A stretch of DNA of 64,000 nucleotides. Origin: Uloborus plumipes (lineage: Eukaryota; Arthropoda; Arachnida; Araneae; Uloboridae). The DNA lies in assembly GCA_038373865.1 (NCBI GenBank), contig JAXGGA010001126.1, forward strand, positions 104,239-168,238. The letters are read 5' to 3'. Position numbers and translations under genes: made by a program. Positions 31,615-42,022 of this stretch are shown one piece after another. The notes below the pieces were generated by a model. That model ran no database searches. It worked only from the letters and a program-made list of their open reading frames with translations, and was not told the origin of the DNA. Every line of letters starts with the position of its first letter. The stretch's first letter is position 1.

Positions 31615-32090
31615 AAAATACCCTTCCAACAATGTGATTTAAAAACTATTAAAACATCTATTTTCGGGCTGTGAGGGTAAAAAAAAACTTGAAACATCAG
31701 CTTCTTTTTTGAATCAATCACTTCTGTCGACTCAAATTTCCTTGGAGCAATTGCAATTCAAATGAACGGGGGCTACTATATTTTCCGAAAAAAAAAAAAA
31801 TCAGCACAGCATAATGCAGATCTCGCTGCCATTGTTTTCAACTCGTGCCCAAGGTGCTTCCCCAAAAGCCTCCGAGCAGGTGTCTAGAGCTACAGCTCCA
31901 AAATGTGGGTCCGGTTCCTCACGAACACCCTAATTAGAGTAAAGCTGTAATTCTGGGTCTCGTCTCATTGGTTTTTTTATCTGTCCGCTCAGTTATTGCG
32001 GCATTTGGGTCGATTTTCTTTTTTATGAGTTTCGAAAACGCAGTCTCGTTGCTCAATTAATTTTTGCTCGTTGATACACTGCACTGCAAA
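31615..32090. other. Stretch without a supported gene
   Basis: The part at 31800-32000 is GC-richer and of varied composition without long frames. Nothing was recognised. Confidence 0.35.
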
Positions 32091-32091
32091 A

Positions 32092-32929
32092 AATTAACTG
32101 TTGTTTTTACAGTAAAATACTGGCATCAGACGAGGTTCCAAATTAAAACTTTAACCCATTAATGCCTGAAATTGTTTTTTTTCAAAGATGTTTTGTATAC
32201 TGGTTACAAACAGGGTTTAATGGACAGGAAAAATAATTAAAAAAAGATTATGTAAAAAGTAATTTTTTTATTAAGGAAAGAAAAATTGTCCTTTAACAGT
32301 TACGATAGACCCCAGAGGGTACATACTTTTTTTACTAAAAAATTCTTCTGCTTGCGATATAATATTTAAAAAGACATTTTATAAGCAGAAATAAAATCAG
32401 CAATTAACATAAACTGAGGATCTGGGAATAACTTTGAACACTTAGCTTTTTTTCTTGAGATTGTGAACGATGCAATTTTGATAAAGATCATATTAAAACG
32501 GCTACAGAACACACTTTACAATGGTTACGTGCTGCAATTTTTTAATAACGAATTGAAACAATATCAAGGTGTTCATTGAACACTATTATTTGGTTGAAAT
32601 GTTCATTTTGGGGAAATTCGGACCCTTTTCTTGACCGTCCCTAAAAAGGGACGCTAGGCATTAATGGGTTAAAATGCTCAGTAAAAAACTCTAAAACTAG
32701 CAATGTTACAGTTTCTTAGTGTAAAGTTAGAAATTTTGCAGTTTATTGCCGTAAATTTTAGCAACATTACACTGTAAAGACAACAGTATAATAGTATAAT
32801 ACTGGCAGCAGAGGTTCCAGATCAAAACTAAAATGCACCGTAATAAGCTGTAAATTTAGCAATTTTGCAGCTTATTACTGTAAAATTAGCTGTATTATGC
32901 TGTAAAAACAACATTCATTTTTGACAGTG
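32092..32929. mobile_element. CACTG-family MITE copy G, split by a piggyBac-like MITE
   Basis: The left part CACTGCAAAAAATTAACTG to GAGGTTCCAAATTAAAACT and the right part from AAATGCTCAGTAAAAAACTC to TTTGACAGTG are parts of one element interrupted at a TTAA. Confidence 0.7.
32155..32668 (+). mobile_element. piggyBac-like MITE (CCCATTAATGCC family), copy 2
   Basis: It has the same ends and inner CGTCCCTAAAAAGGGACG hairpin as copy 1, with TTAA at 32151-32154 and 32669-32672. It is collinear with 22255-22770 over essentially its whole length, with scattered substitutions and short indels. Confidence 0.87.
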
Positions 32930-33950
32930 TGTAAAAAATTGATTGTTTTTAGAGTATAATACAGCTAATGTTATTGTAATTTTACAGTAGTAAACTAAAA
33001 TTGCTAATCTACTTATATTAAAAACCGAGTATCTATCTTTCTTTCCATCTTTCTTTCTAGCTATCTATCTATGTCACGCTTCTTTCTTCTGAACGCCAAT
33101 GAACTGAAAGTCGAACCAGGTACCGATAGATAGGTAATTTTTCAGGCTTCATTAGTTTCAATTTATATAATTATACGATTTTACTTAGCGAAGATATCAA
33201 TTAATAAGTAGTCAAATTTAAAGCGATTAAGCCTAATAAATGATTAAATATGAAAGCCATTGTTGCATTGCAAAACGTGGTTGCCATGAAACAGTAATAA
33301 AAATGATAATGAGAATTTTGAATGAAGGCTTAACTAAATCAAACACGAAACTCATAAGCGGGTTACTTACGTAGTATTTTTATCGCTAGCTGCTTGTAAT
33401 ATTTTGAAACATTCATTTGTTGAAAAGCCATCTTTTTATATTAAAAACTGAGTATCTATGTCTGCTTCTTTCCCTTGAGCGAGCAGAACTTGCTGTAACT
33501 TTCCTCACCATTTTGAAGGCGCGAAGCATCTCAATAATTCGAATGATTTTTTTTGATGCAGGAAAAAAGTGAAGGCGTAAAGCACCTGTTAGCGAGCCGC
33601 CTTGGCGGGGAGTAGTTTCTTGAAATTTTCCTCACTACTTTCAAGGCACGAAGACGCCGGGTCACGTGCGTGGTATGTCTTGAAATCTAATGAACATTAA
33701 ATTATACCAAATAATATAACATCAGAATGAGGTAAAAGTTAGAGAGGGGCACGTTATGCATCAACATGCCGCAGGAAGCTAATCTAGTTGCCCTGGCAGC
33801 TAGTTTTACAGTAGTAAACTGTGAAATTGCTAGTTTGCAGTAATGAAGTGCAAAATTGCCATGTTTCAGTTTATTACTGCGCTTTTACAGTTTTAAACTG
33901 AAACCTCACCTGTCAGTGTTATACTGTAAAAACAATTTCCTTTTTGCAGC
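32925..33950. mobile_element. CACTG-family MITE copy H, split by Helitron sequences
   Basis: The left part (AGTGTGTAAAAAATTGATTG to AAACTAAAATTGCTAA) ends exactly where an H3-type Helitron begins (33008). Family sequence resumes near 33795 with GCTAGTTTTACAGTAGTAAAC and ends TTTTTGCAG near 33949. It directly follows copy G, so two CACTG elements stand almost end to end. Confidence 0.6.
33008..33690 (+). mobile_element. H3 Helitron fragments, two 5' ends
   Basis: A 5' end TCTACTTATATTAAAAACC at 33008 is collinear with 26099 onward (CTTT array, GTCGAACCAGGTACCGATAG). A second diverged 5' end (TATATTAAAAACTGAGTATC) lies near 33438. The 3' side keeps GCGAGCCGCCTTGGCGG (33594) and a damaged hairpin (GACGCCGGGTCACG, 33650-33670) but no clean CTAG. 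It is a decayed, possibly doubled insertion. Confidence 0.6.
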
Positions 33951-34217
33951 GAACGAATTTAGAAGTGGATGGGGTGATAAAATACAGCAAAATTTTGACG
34001 CATTTCCATCGAAATTAAAATGGAGATTGTACATACTTTAATTAGATCACGTTTGAAAGAAAATCCCCCCCCCCCCCCCGTCGTTTTTAATACTGAATTG
34101 CGAGGATGTTACTTTATTTGGAAAGTCTGCAACGATACTCGTCTTTCGTTATTTTTATGCTTACAGCATTTTATAAACTGTATAGAAAAAAAATGTAAAG
34201 AAGCTTTAATTTGAATA

Positions 34218-34624
34218 CAGTAGAGAACCAATTATCCGGGATGTTTGGGACCACAGCTATCCCGGATAACTGAATTTCCCGGTTTTCTGGATCGCTACGA
34301 AGCGATATTTGCCAATTGTTTATAAAACCCAAGTTATTATAACAAATAGTAATGCATCTTAAAATCTAAAGAGAGAAAACGATCCAGAAGTGCTTATAGA
34401 TATTACAATATTAAAATTTTTTCTGAGCCATATGCCTCTTATATAGTATTTATGAAGAAACCGTTCATATTCAATTGTGTATTTCAAAAGAAAAAAAAAA
34501 AGCTCTTCATTTTTTAGAAATTGCCGAAAATGCATATTTTAAAAAGTGGCGGAAAAATCGACAAAATGTTGCCGGTTTTCTGGTTTCCCGGTATTTTGGT
34601 TCCCGGATAAAATGTTCTGTACTG
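34218..34624. mobile_element. Tigger/mariner-like MITE with TA target, 407 bp
   Basis: The ends CAGTAGAGAACCAATTATCC and GATAAAATGTTCTGTACTG are imperfect inverted repeats flanked by TA (34216-34217 and 34625-34626). Extra CCCGGATAA and CCCGGTTTTCTGG motifs lie inside both ends. The AACCxxxTTATCCGG style is typical of Tigger/pogo MITEs. Confidence 0.7.
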
Positions 34625-34629
34625 TATTT

Positions 34630-35405
34630 TAAAATGCGGTTTGTTTTTCTTAATGAAGCTCGTTTTCCTAAATAAACTTAAATTTCTCAAAAGATATTTC
34701 TTTTTTAATTATTCTTTCTTTCTTTTTTCTTTTTTTCTTTTTTTTTTAATAAAGAAATCTTTTTCTTTTCAAGACAAATTTCATCGTCTTTTTTCCTCTA
34801 GTCATTCCTGATTCAGGCAATAAAGGTTTGGAATTTCGCACAAGCCAACTCATTTCAAACTGTCCATATGAAAAAAAAAAAAAAAAAAGAATAAATAAGT
34901 AAAATAAAATAAAAATACTAACAATACATGAAAGAAAAAATAAATCAAAGAGATATTTAAATAAATGACACAAGATAAGAAAAAACAGACCTCCTCCCCC
35001 GACAATAAAAGCAACAGCTTTCAAATGCTCAAGGAAATTCAACTTTTCCCTTCTTCTCTAACTCCACAGCTGAAGTGAAAATGTGCCTTTTTAATCAAGA
35101 CAGCGGTTTCGTCGCATACCAATGTCAATCTACGTCCCTCAATGTACGATTCTCTTCTTTTTTTTTCTCCCTATCCCATCTACGCGGAAGAGAGAGCGAG
35201 CGCTGAAGAATGTCCCGACTTCGTATTATAGCAAAATCTTTTTTTTTCCCGCGGAAATGCGGCTCGGAATCAATAATCATTTTTTTCCCCGAACTATGTT
35301 GCTCCTTTGCCGTACCAGTTCGAGAGAGCAGTGGTTTCGGGGATTAGACATTGAAGAGTGGTTGGAAAAAAGAAGGATGTAGTACTCTGAAGAAACCTCC
35401 TGATT
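34630..35405. other. Low-complexity T/CTTT tract followed by a GC-richer stretch
   Basis: 34690-34760 is a CTTT-rich tract and 34869-34888 a poly-A. 35040-35400 is GC-richer with purine runs and an 86-codon frame (35122-35382) lacking any domain. No gene is supported. Confidence 0.35.
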
Positions 35406-35409
35406 TTGA

Positions 35410-35898
35410 TCCATTTATGCCCAGTAGCCTAAAAACGGGACGCTTGTTAGTTACTGCATACAAAAACCTGTAATGGGTATAGATCATTTCACTGAAGCTG
35501 TTCTTCTTGAGAAAACCAGTCAGAGCCACTATTTGGATATCAAAGTTTATTTATTGACAGCTATTTTCAGACAAATCAGTCAAGCAACGATCCAGCATGG
35601 ATAGCGCCACAGAAAGTAAGTTTTTTTGAGAACTTATTTTTCATAAAATTAAACTATTTTAAAATGATTTGCTTAAAATTGATCACAAATGCCTTATGTA
35701 ATGTTTCTTTGCACAAGTAAAGTCAAGTATTTTGCTCACCTATCTGCAAAATATCCCATAAACAAGATATTAAATAACTTAATAAATATGGCAACGGCGA
35801 ACTATTTTAAGCCTAAAATGTATGTAAACCATTCCAAGTAAGAGTTTTAAGCAGATAAAAACTGAAAAAAATTGTTAAAAAAACTTGGGCATAAATGG
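35410..35898. mobile_element. piggyBac-like MITE, second family (CCATTTATGCCC ends)
   Basis: The left end TCCATTTATGCCCAGTAG and the right end CTTGGGCATAAATGGG are inverted repeats. TTAA follows on the right (35899-35902), and the left has a damaged TTGA. A GGGACGC word near the left end echoes the first family, so the two are probably related. No transposase frame. Confidence 0.6.
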
Positions 35899-36189
35899 GT
35901 TAAAGCAAAGATCAGTTTGTGACAGTGTCTCAGTGGATCAGCAGTCAACATACAAACGGAAAGTTAAAATTAGCAACCACAGTTGTTTTCTAAGAGTATG
36001 TGTGTGTAAATAGGAAGGAATTGACGTGTAAAAAAAAAAAAATTGTAAATATGTTGAATAGTACGCGTGAATAAATATTAATATATTAAGGATCAGTTAT
36101 TATAAATATTTTATTGATATTATTAATATTCGAGTAATTATTAAGGTAATTGTTTGACTCACCCTTGCGCAGCCAGAATTCCCTCTCGT

Positions 36190-36385
36190 ACAATTGCCGA
36201 TCCAGCTTCTGATTTAGGAGGGGGTCAATTTTAGAAAGGAAGTGGTCTAAGTGCTATTTTTGTGCGAAAAAATATTGGACTTTTGGTAATGTTTTCGAAA
36301 TATGTCTCAAAAAGGCTGTATTTGGCCATCTGAGAGAGGGGGTCATGACTGCCATGATCCCCCTCTGGATCCGCGCCTGTCTCAG
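36190..36385. mobile_element. Probable hAT remnant (ATCCAGCTTCTG / TGGATCCGCGCCTG)
   Basis: The right side ends CCCCCTCTGGATCCGCGCCTG, typical of hAT MITE ends. The left counterpart near 36198 (CGATCCAGCTTCTGATTTAGG) is only a partial match, and no clean duplication was found. Confidence 0.35.
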
Positions 36386-36430
36386 GGGTTTTTTGTTGTT
36401 TTTTTTATCGTAGAAATCCTTACGTGCGTA

Positions 36431-36517
36431 CATATCGCTGTTCCGGAAGAACAGTGACGTATTTGCATTTGACAAATGTTTTCAGTTACGTCATTGTTCT
36501 TCCGGAACGGCGATATC
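36431..36517. repeat. Short hairpin MITE with CCGGAAGAAC arms
   Basis: Two arms of about 33 bases face each other: ATCGCTGTTCCGGAAGAAC then AGTGACGTA, and TTACGTCA then TGTTCTTCCGGAACGGCGAT. The loop is about 20 bases. There are three or four mismatches in total. Each arm holds an ETS-like CCGGAA and a CRE-like TGACGT. No flanking duplication is certain. Confidence 0.7.
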
Positions 36518-36533
36518 TACATCTCCTTTTTAG

Positions 36534-37374
36534 TCTATTTTTAATTCATATAAATAAAACAGAAAATGTGTGTGTGTTCCCTATATGTCGGATATGTACC
36601 AAATTTGGCAGGTAGGTAATTGGCCACCCGGGGATTGCCGTAGAGGGGTTTTCGAAAGCCAGAAAAGTACCGATCCATTCGAATTTCAATTCAAGGAATT
36701 AAAATGGCTCTTTTCTACCCGAAATAATTATCGTATCTTCTCTATTTTGATCTCGCTGGAAAGCTCGCGAAAAATACCTTTTAGGGGGATTTCCTTCCAG
36801 AGGTTTTGGAAACTCCTAACCGCTAACTGCACTTAGGAAAAAAGATAGACTTTTTTTTGTCAGTTCATGAATTTTAAATTGGATTTTTAAAATCGCCTGC
36901 ACGAGCATGAAAGAAATTAAATAGCGTGAAAGAAATCATTGATGAGAAAAAGGTGTTGCCCGGTAGCGTACATAGCGGCCCTGAAACCTCCGTAGCGCAC
37001 GAGGCTTGAGGGCGTTAATTCAGAAAAAAAAGCACTATGAGGTAAACGGATTTTTTTTTTTTTTTTTTTCAGTTTTGTTTGGGGGTGGAGGCGCACTTGC
37101 AAATCGTGCGGGGGGGGGGCGCACCTAGGTCTATGTACGATACTGGTGTTGCCATTTCTTTATTATGATAACAAATAAAATTCTTGCTTTTGCTTTTAGG
37201 CTTTTCTTGTAAAGGGGGATTTAAAACTTTTTGGCGATTGATTAATTTTTCGTACTGCGTGTCGGCAAAACATCGACTTTGATCTTTTCGGAACTTTGTA
37301 AACACGTTTCACTTGACAAAACTTTTTATTCTCAGTGTAGACCGTGCAGCTGCAGAACCGGGCCACACAGCTAG
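36534..37374 (+). mobile_element. Non-autonomous Helitron, family H2, copy 2
   Basis: It starts near TCTATTTTTAATTCATATAA (a common Helitron opening) and ends with the hairpin region GACCGTGCAGCTGCAGAACC, ACACAG, CTAG (37371-37374) before T. It aligns with 25640-27358 but lacks the H3 insertion and instead has a hAT MITE at 36961-37145. The end hairpin is imperfect. Confidence 0.75.
36961..37145. mobile_element. hAT MITE inside Helitron H2, 185 bp
   Basis: The ends CGGTAGCGTACATAG and CTATGTACGATACTG are inverted repeats. The flanks carry the exact 8-bp duplication GTGTTGCC (36953-36960 and 37146-37153), and the first H2 copy shows the uninterrupted GGTGTTG context. The interior has a poly-T and a poly-G run. 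Confidence 0.88.
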
Positions 37375-37375
37375 T

Positions 37376-38870
37376 ATCAAATAAAGCTCGACCGATGCAT
37401 CGGCAGCGATGGTTGGAAAAAAAAAAACCTATCGGCATCGGCGGCCGATGCTTATTTGAAGATAATATCGGCTCATTGGCCTCTGGAAATATGTAAATGC
37501 CTATGTATCGTCGTTGAGGATTTCGGAATTTGCCGAATTTCGGACCGCTACCGGAATGTACACAACACAACACTTAGCAAACGATCGCTTCGATAAGAGA
37601 TTTATTAATTATCTGTACTTTCATTGAAATAATTACCGTATACATTAGCGACTGCTCTTTTTGACAGTGATATTTGGTATTTAGAAACAATCAAAAAAGG
37701 TTAAAAGATAGATTGAAAGTTACTCAAAAAGGTAGGCATGGAAATTCGAAAAGGGTAAAAAAGGCTTTAAAAGAAAAATAAAGTGATAATAATAATAACA
37801 ACTACTACTAATAATAAATATAACTAATAATAATAATCATGAATAAAACTAATTATTATTACGATAGTAGTAGATAGTTTTTTTTGTCGAATATGAGAAC
37901 GTTTCGTGCTGGTGTGTTTTCCATGTATTAATGACTAAAAAAAATCGGACAAAGGCTGACCACAAAGACCATAAAACGCAGTCATAGATATCTGATGTCT
38001 CCATTTTACCGTTTTAAATGAAATACTTTTCCAATTCGAAGCCTCCTAATTTATATTTTTACGCTAGACTCGAAGCGGATTTTTCAAATGGCTAACAACG
38101 AAACGCAAAAACTGCATTTTTATGGATATTCCTCATCCTCTTATCTAAATTAATATATTTAAAAAAAAATCTTTCTTGTCTTCGTCGTTTTTTTCCTATT
38201 CTCCTGACCCCATTGGAAGGCTCGATCCTGCTGCCTTTGAAATGACTCCTGAGCAGCAGCTTCTAAAAATAACCCCGGCGAAAAGATCGTCTGCCTCCAT
38301 CGCTCTCCTCAACTCATCTGTTTATCGAGAATATTCCAAACGGAGCGTTGGAATGGAATTCGGCTGAAATCCTTCTCCCTCCCTCTTTTCCAGACTTTTT
38401 TTTTTAATTTATTTTTTCTATTTTTGAATACGAAAAGAAGGCACAATTCTTTCCCCTAAAAAATCTTCACGTTGCCCCTTTTTTTTAATTTAGAGCCAAA
38501 AATTTGCCATAAGATTCGAATCATTCAAGAAGCGGTGCAGTGAATTTTTTTTTTTTTTTTGGTTCTTTCCATTTTTCGCATCAATAATATGATGTAAAAA
38601 CATACACGATTTTGATGTAATATGTTGATCGTATATAAAGAAAAATAAATAAATAATTCAATGAACTATTATTCTTAAATACATTTCCACACCTATAAAA
38701 AAGAAAGGAGGAAAAAACTAAAGAGATACTTGCAAACAAAAATAAACATTCTTCAAAGGGAAAATTGTTTGATTGAAAATTAGTACCAAAAATTGTGATA
38801 CATAAAAAAAAATAGGAAAGTGCACATTTAAAAATATTCTATGTAAAAATATGAATGATAGTATTAAAAG
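37376..38870. other. AT-rich stretch; GATGCATCGGC palindromes; one protein-like frame
   Basis: 37385-37480 holds CCGATGCATCGG-type palindromes recalling the subterminal repeats of the TAGGGATG hAT family. 37785-37870 is an AAT/ACT-type microsatellite. The frame at 38176-38367 (plus) encodes a proline- and serine-rich stretch (including FEMTPEQQLLKITPAK) with balanced composition but no domain and no clear splice sites. Confidence 0.3.
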
Positions 38871-38871
38871 A

Positions 38872-39341
38872 AGGGTCTGAATTTCCCCAAAATGAACATT
38901 TCAACCAAATAATAGTGTTCAATCAGTACCTTGGTATTGTTTCAATTCGTTATTAACAGATTGCAGCACATAACCATTGTAAAGTGTATTCTGTAGCAGT
39001 TTTAATTATGATCTTTATCAAAAATGACATCGTTCACAATCTCAAGAAAAAAAGCTAAGTTTTCAAAGTGATTCCCAGCTTCCCAATTTATGTTAATTGC
39101 TGATTTTATTTCTTCTTATAAAATATCTTTTTAAATATTGTATCGTAGGCAGAAATTTTTTTTAGTAAAACAAGTATGTACCCTCTGGGGTCTATCGTAA
39201 CTTTTAAGAGACTATTTTTCTTTCCTTAATTTAAAAAAAAAAAAACATAATATTTTAAAATTATTTTTCCTGTACATTAAACACTGTTTGTAACCAGTAT
39301 ACAAAATATCTTTGGGGAAAAAATGTCAGGCATTAATGGGT
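38872..39341 (-). mobile_element. piggyBac-like MITE (CCCATTAATGCC family), copy 3, truncated
   Basis: Reversed relative to copies 1 and 2. It retains the end GTCAGGCATTAATGGG followed by TTAC (a damaged TTAA), while the end with the GGGACG hairpin is missing: the copy starts at AAGGGTCTGAATTTCCCC. The interior is clearly collinear with the other copies. Confidence 0.75.
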
Positions 39342-39344
39342 TAC

Positions 39345-40155
39345 ATGCCAATAATATCTTCAGAATAATGGCTTCAGAAAGTTTTAAGAACTGGGGTAAA
39401 AGTACAAGTGTGTATCAATTAAATTCCATCATTGTGGTAGAGCCTCTGACTTTTTCAGGAGAAACATTGAGAGGGATTACTTTTCCATTTGCTGCTAGAA
39501 TTTTGCTAAACACGGATCTGCCAACGCATGATACTCAATTATCGGTTCGCAACTGATAGGGGTAAATAAAAGCATACTTCAGCCACTCGAGTACCGTAAC
39601 GGAATAAATCAAATGAAATTGAAATAATTTATGAGATAAATATTGATTTTCTTTTTAGTTAAAAAATATTAAGCTTTATTTTGATAAACTTATGTACGTG
39701 CAGAAATTAGCGTTATTGGTGTCAGCTGACAACTAATTGTTTAAAATGTACGCGACATCTTCGAAAAGCGCTCAAAAAGCGATTTTGTTCTCATTTATTC
39801 ATGAATAAATTTTGCTTTTTTTTTTTTTTTTTCAATTTGTTGATGTTCGAGTTTATGATAATAAAGAACATTTATGATAATAGCGGATTTTACGAAACAC
39901 CTTCTCTAGAAAATCCAGTTAATGACCTGTCTTATTTACTCACCCCCCCTACCCCTAACTAATGTTCCCCGGGAACGCTCGAACAAAGAAAAGGTGACAA
40001 AGGAGGTACTGACGAGTGATGGACACAACCTATTTCCCCGTTTGACCAGTTGCAAGTGAAGTGTCTGGGAATCCTTCATTTGTGTCACATACTTTTTTGA
40101 CCCCTCTTCGGGTAGAAAGCGAGTCAGTGGGGTAAATAGAAAGCGTACCTTTTCT
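39345..40155. other. No supported gene
   Basis: AT-rich with a poly-T tract at 39816-39832 and a short GC-richer part at 39950-40130. No bounded repeat or coding signal was recognised. Confidence 0.35.
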
Positions 40156-40170
40156 CTACACTGTTATTTT

Positions 40171-41631
40171 TAGGGATGTACCGATAAGCAAATTAGCCGA
40201 TTACCGCTTACCAATTAATCGCTTGAGCCGAGAAATGATCCGAATGATTATTTTTAACGCTACCAATTTTACCAACATTTTTTTTTTCTTTCTTTTGGGG
40301 CATTTCACGGTATTTGTGACATAAGGTGTCCTTAACAAAACTTTTTAAAAGTTTAAAATTTTTACATATATTGAAAAAGTACATTTTAAAGTATATGAAT
40401 ATCATATTTTTTTCATAGTTAAACTTATATTATGTTTGTAATTGCACTCGGAACATTGAAAATGCAATTTTCACTGTTACGGACTCTACATTGAATTTTT
40501 CTTTAAATCTGGCTTTACTTTTTCTTTAAATCTACAATCATCTTTTTCACAATCCATAACTTTTTGTAGAACGCACTTTTTGATTACAATTTTTAGCTAT
40601 ATTAGAGGTGAGCCTTGTCTTTATCAGTCTCAAGTACCAGTTTTGACTTGAAAATCAGTTTAAGCCAGATTTAAAGAAAAATTCAATGCAGAGTCCATAA
40701 CAGTGAAAATTGCATTTTCAATGTTCCGAGTGCAATTACAAACATAATATAAAGTGAACTATGAAAAAAATATGATATTTATATACTTTGAAATGGTACT
40801 CTTTCAATATATGTAAAAATTTTAAACTTTTAAAAAGTTTTGTTACAGACACCCCTAATGTCACAACTACCGTGAAATGCCTCTTTTGCAATATCGATTT
40901 AAGAAATAGTTACTAATTTATTTCTGAGAGAAGATTCATTTTTTGCAACATTTTATCAAATTTTTTGAACCAATTTTCATATAATTGTTAATAGAATTAC
41001 TTTAGCACATTGTTAATTATTTTACTGTGCATGAAATTTTGAAAAAATAGGGGGAGGCTGTAGTGAGCACTCTAATTCACGAGTGCTTTCAATTTAAATT
41101 TATTTTTTGATTATTAGTAGCCAGTTCAAGAATTTTATGCTTTATTAAAATTAGAGGTTAAAAAACACTGTTCCTAGGAGAAAAGTATCGACACATGAAA
41201 AATGATACAACATTGCCAATATGTGTGTGTACATTCATTCAAAATAGGAAAATGAATGAATTAAAAAAATTATATTATCTGTGAGGGTAATATTTTTTAT
41301 TTTTATTTTTCTAAGTTTAATCATTCCTAATAATGTCATTTGACCATCAGCTGTGAGGGTTATCTTTTAATATTCCATTCCGTTTTACACATCGTATGAA
41401 CTATTTGCTTTGTTTTTACTCAGTACACTTTCATACTACATCTTGTAGTAAGATGGGCAGAAAATACATTATTTACTGAGAATAAAATTATTCATCATGT
41501 TTCTTGGCGAAGATATTCTTTAAATTATAATATTAAAAAAAAAAAAAAATCGCCCATTTATTGGTGAGATTTTGCCGATTATTAATAATGTACATAATCG
41601 GCAAAGTGGCCGATTAATCGGTGCATTTCTA
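40171..41631. mobile_element. hAT element (TAGGGATGCAC family), 1461 bp, with a foldback inside
   Basis: The ends TAGGGATGTACCGAT and GGTGCATTTCTA are flanked by the exact duplication GTTATTTT (40163-40170 and 41632-41639). It is collinear with 14238-14988 outside a 584-bp foldback (40298-40881). Subterminal CCGATTAATCGG palindromes are present at both ends. No transposase frame. Confidence 0.88.
40298..40881. mobile_element. Foldback element with GGGCATTTCACGG ends
   Basis: Arms of more than 200 bases face each other: GGGCATTTCACGGTA at the left and CCGTGAAATGCC at the right, continuing through GTTTAAAATTTTTACATATA and its complement. The flanks share TCTTTTG (40291-40297 and 40882-40888). 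The related hAT copy at 14238-14988 lacks it, which fixes the boundaries. The superfamily is not recognised. Confidence 0.8.
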
Positions 41632-42022
41632 GTTATTTTTACAGTATAATACATCTAATTTTATAGTGATAAACTGTAAAAATAGCTAATTTTACAGTAA
41701 TAAACTAAAATTGCTGATTTTACAGTAATAAACTGTAAAATTGCTAAACTTTACAGTAAGGAACTATAAAATTGCTAGTTTTGCCTTTCATTACTGTGTA
41801 TTTTACAGTTTGATATTGGAACCTCGGCTGCTAGTATTATGCTGTAAAAACAACAGTTCATTTTTTGCAGTGGGGATTTCCTAAGATCGAACCAAAGCAT
41901 TTTGATTTTGGCTCATTGAAAATAATTGTGTCTCACTCCTGGAAATAACGCACCATATCCATATCAATCTATATCTAATCTACATGAACTAATTCTTCCT
42001 TATCAAGTCCCTCAGGTATTCC

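Larger units (their letters stand above)
40159..41872. mobile_element. CACTG-family MITE copy I, split near its left end by a hAT element
   Basis: Only CACTGTTATTTT remains left of the insertion. The body resumes as TACAGTATAATACATC after 41639 and ends TTTTTTGCAGTG at 41872. The duplicated GTTATTTT is part of the family's own subterminal sequence. Confidence 0.75.
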
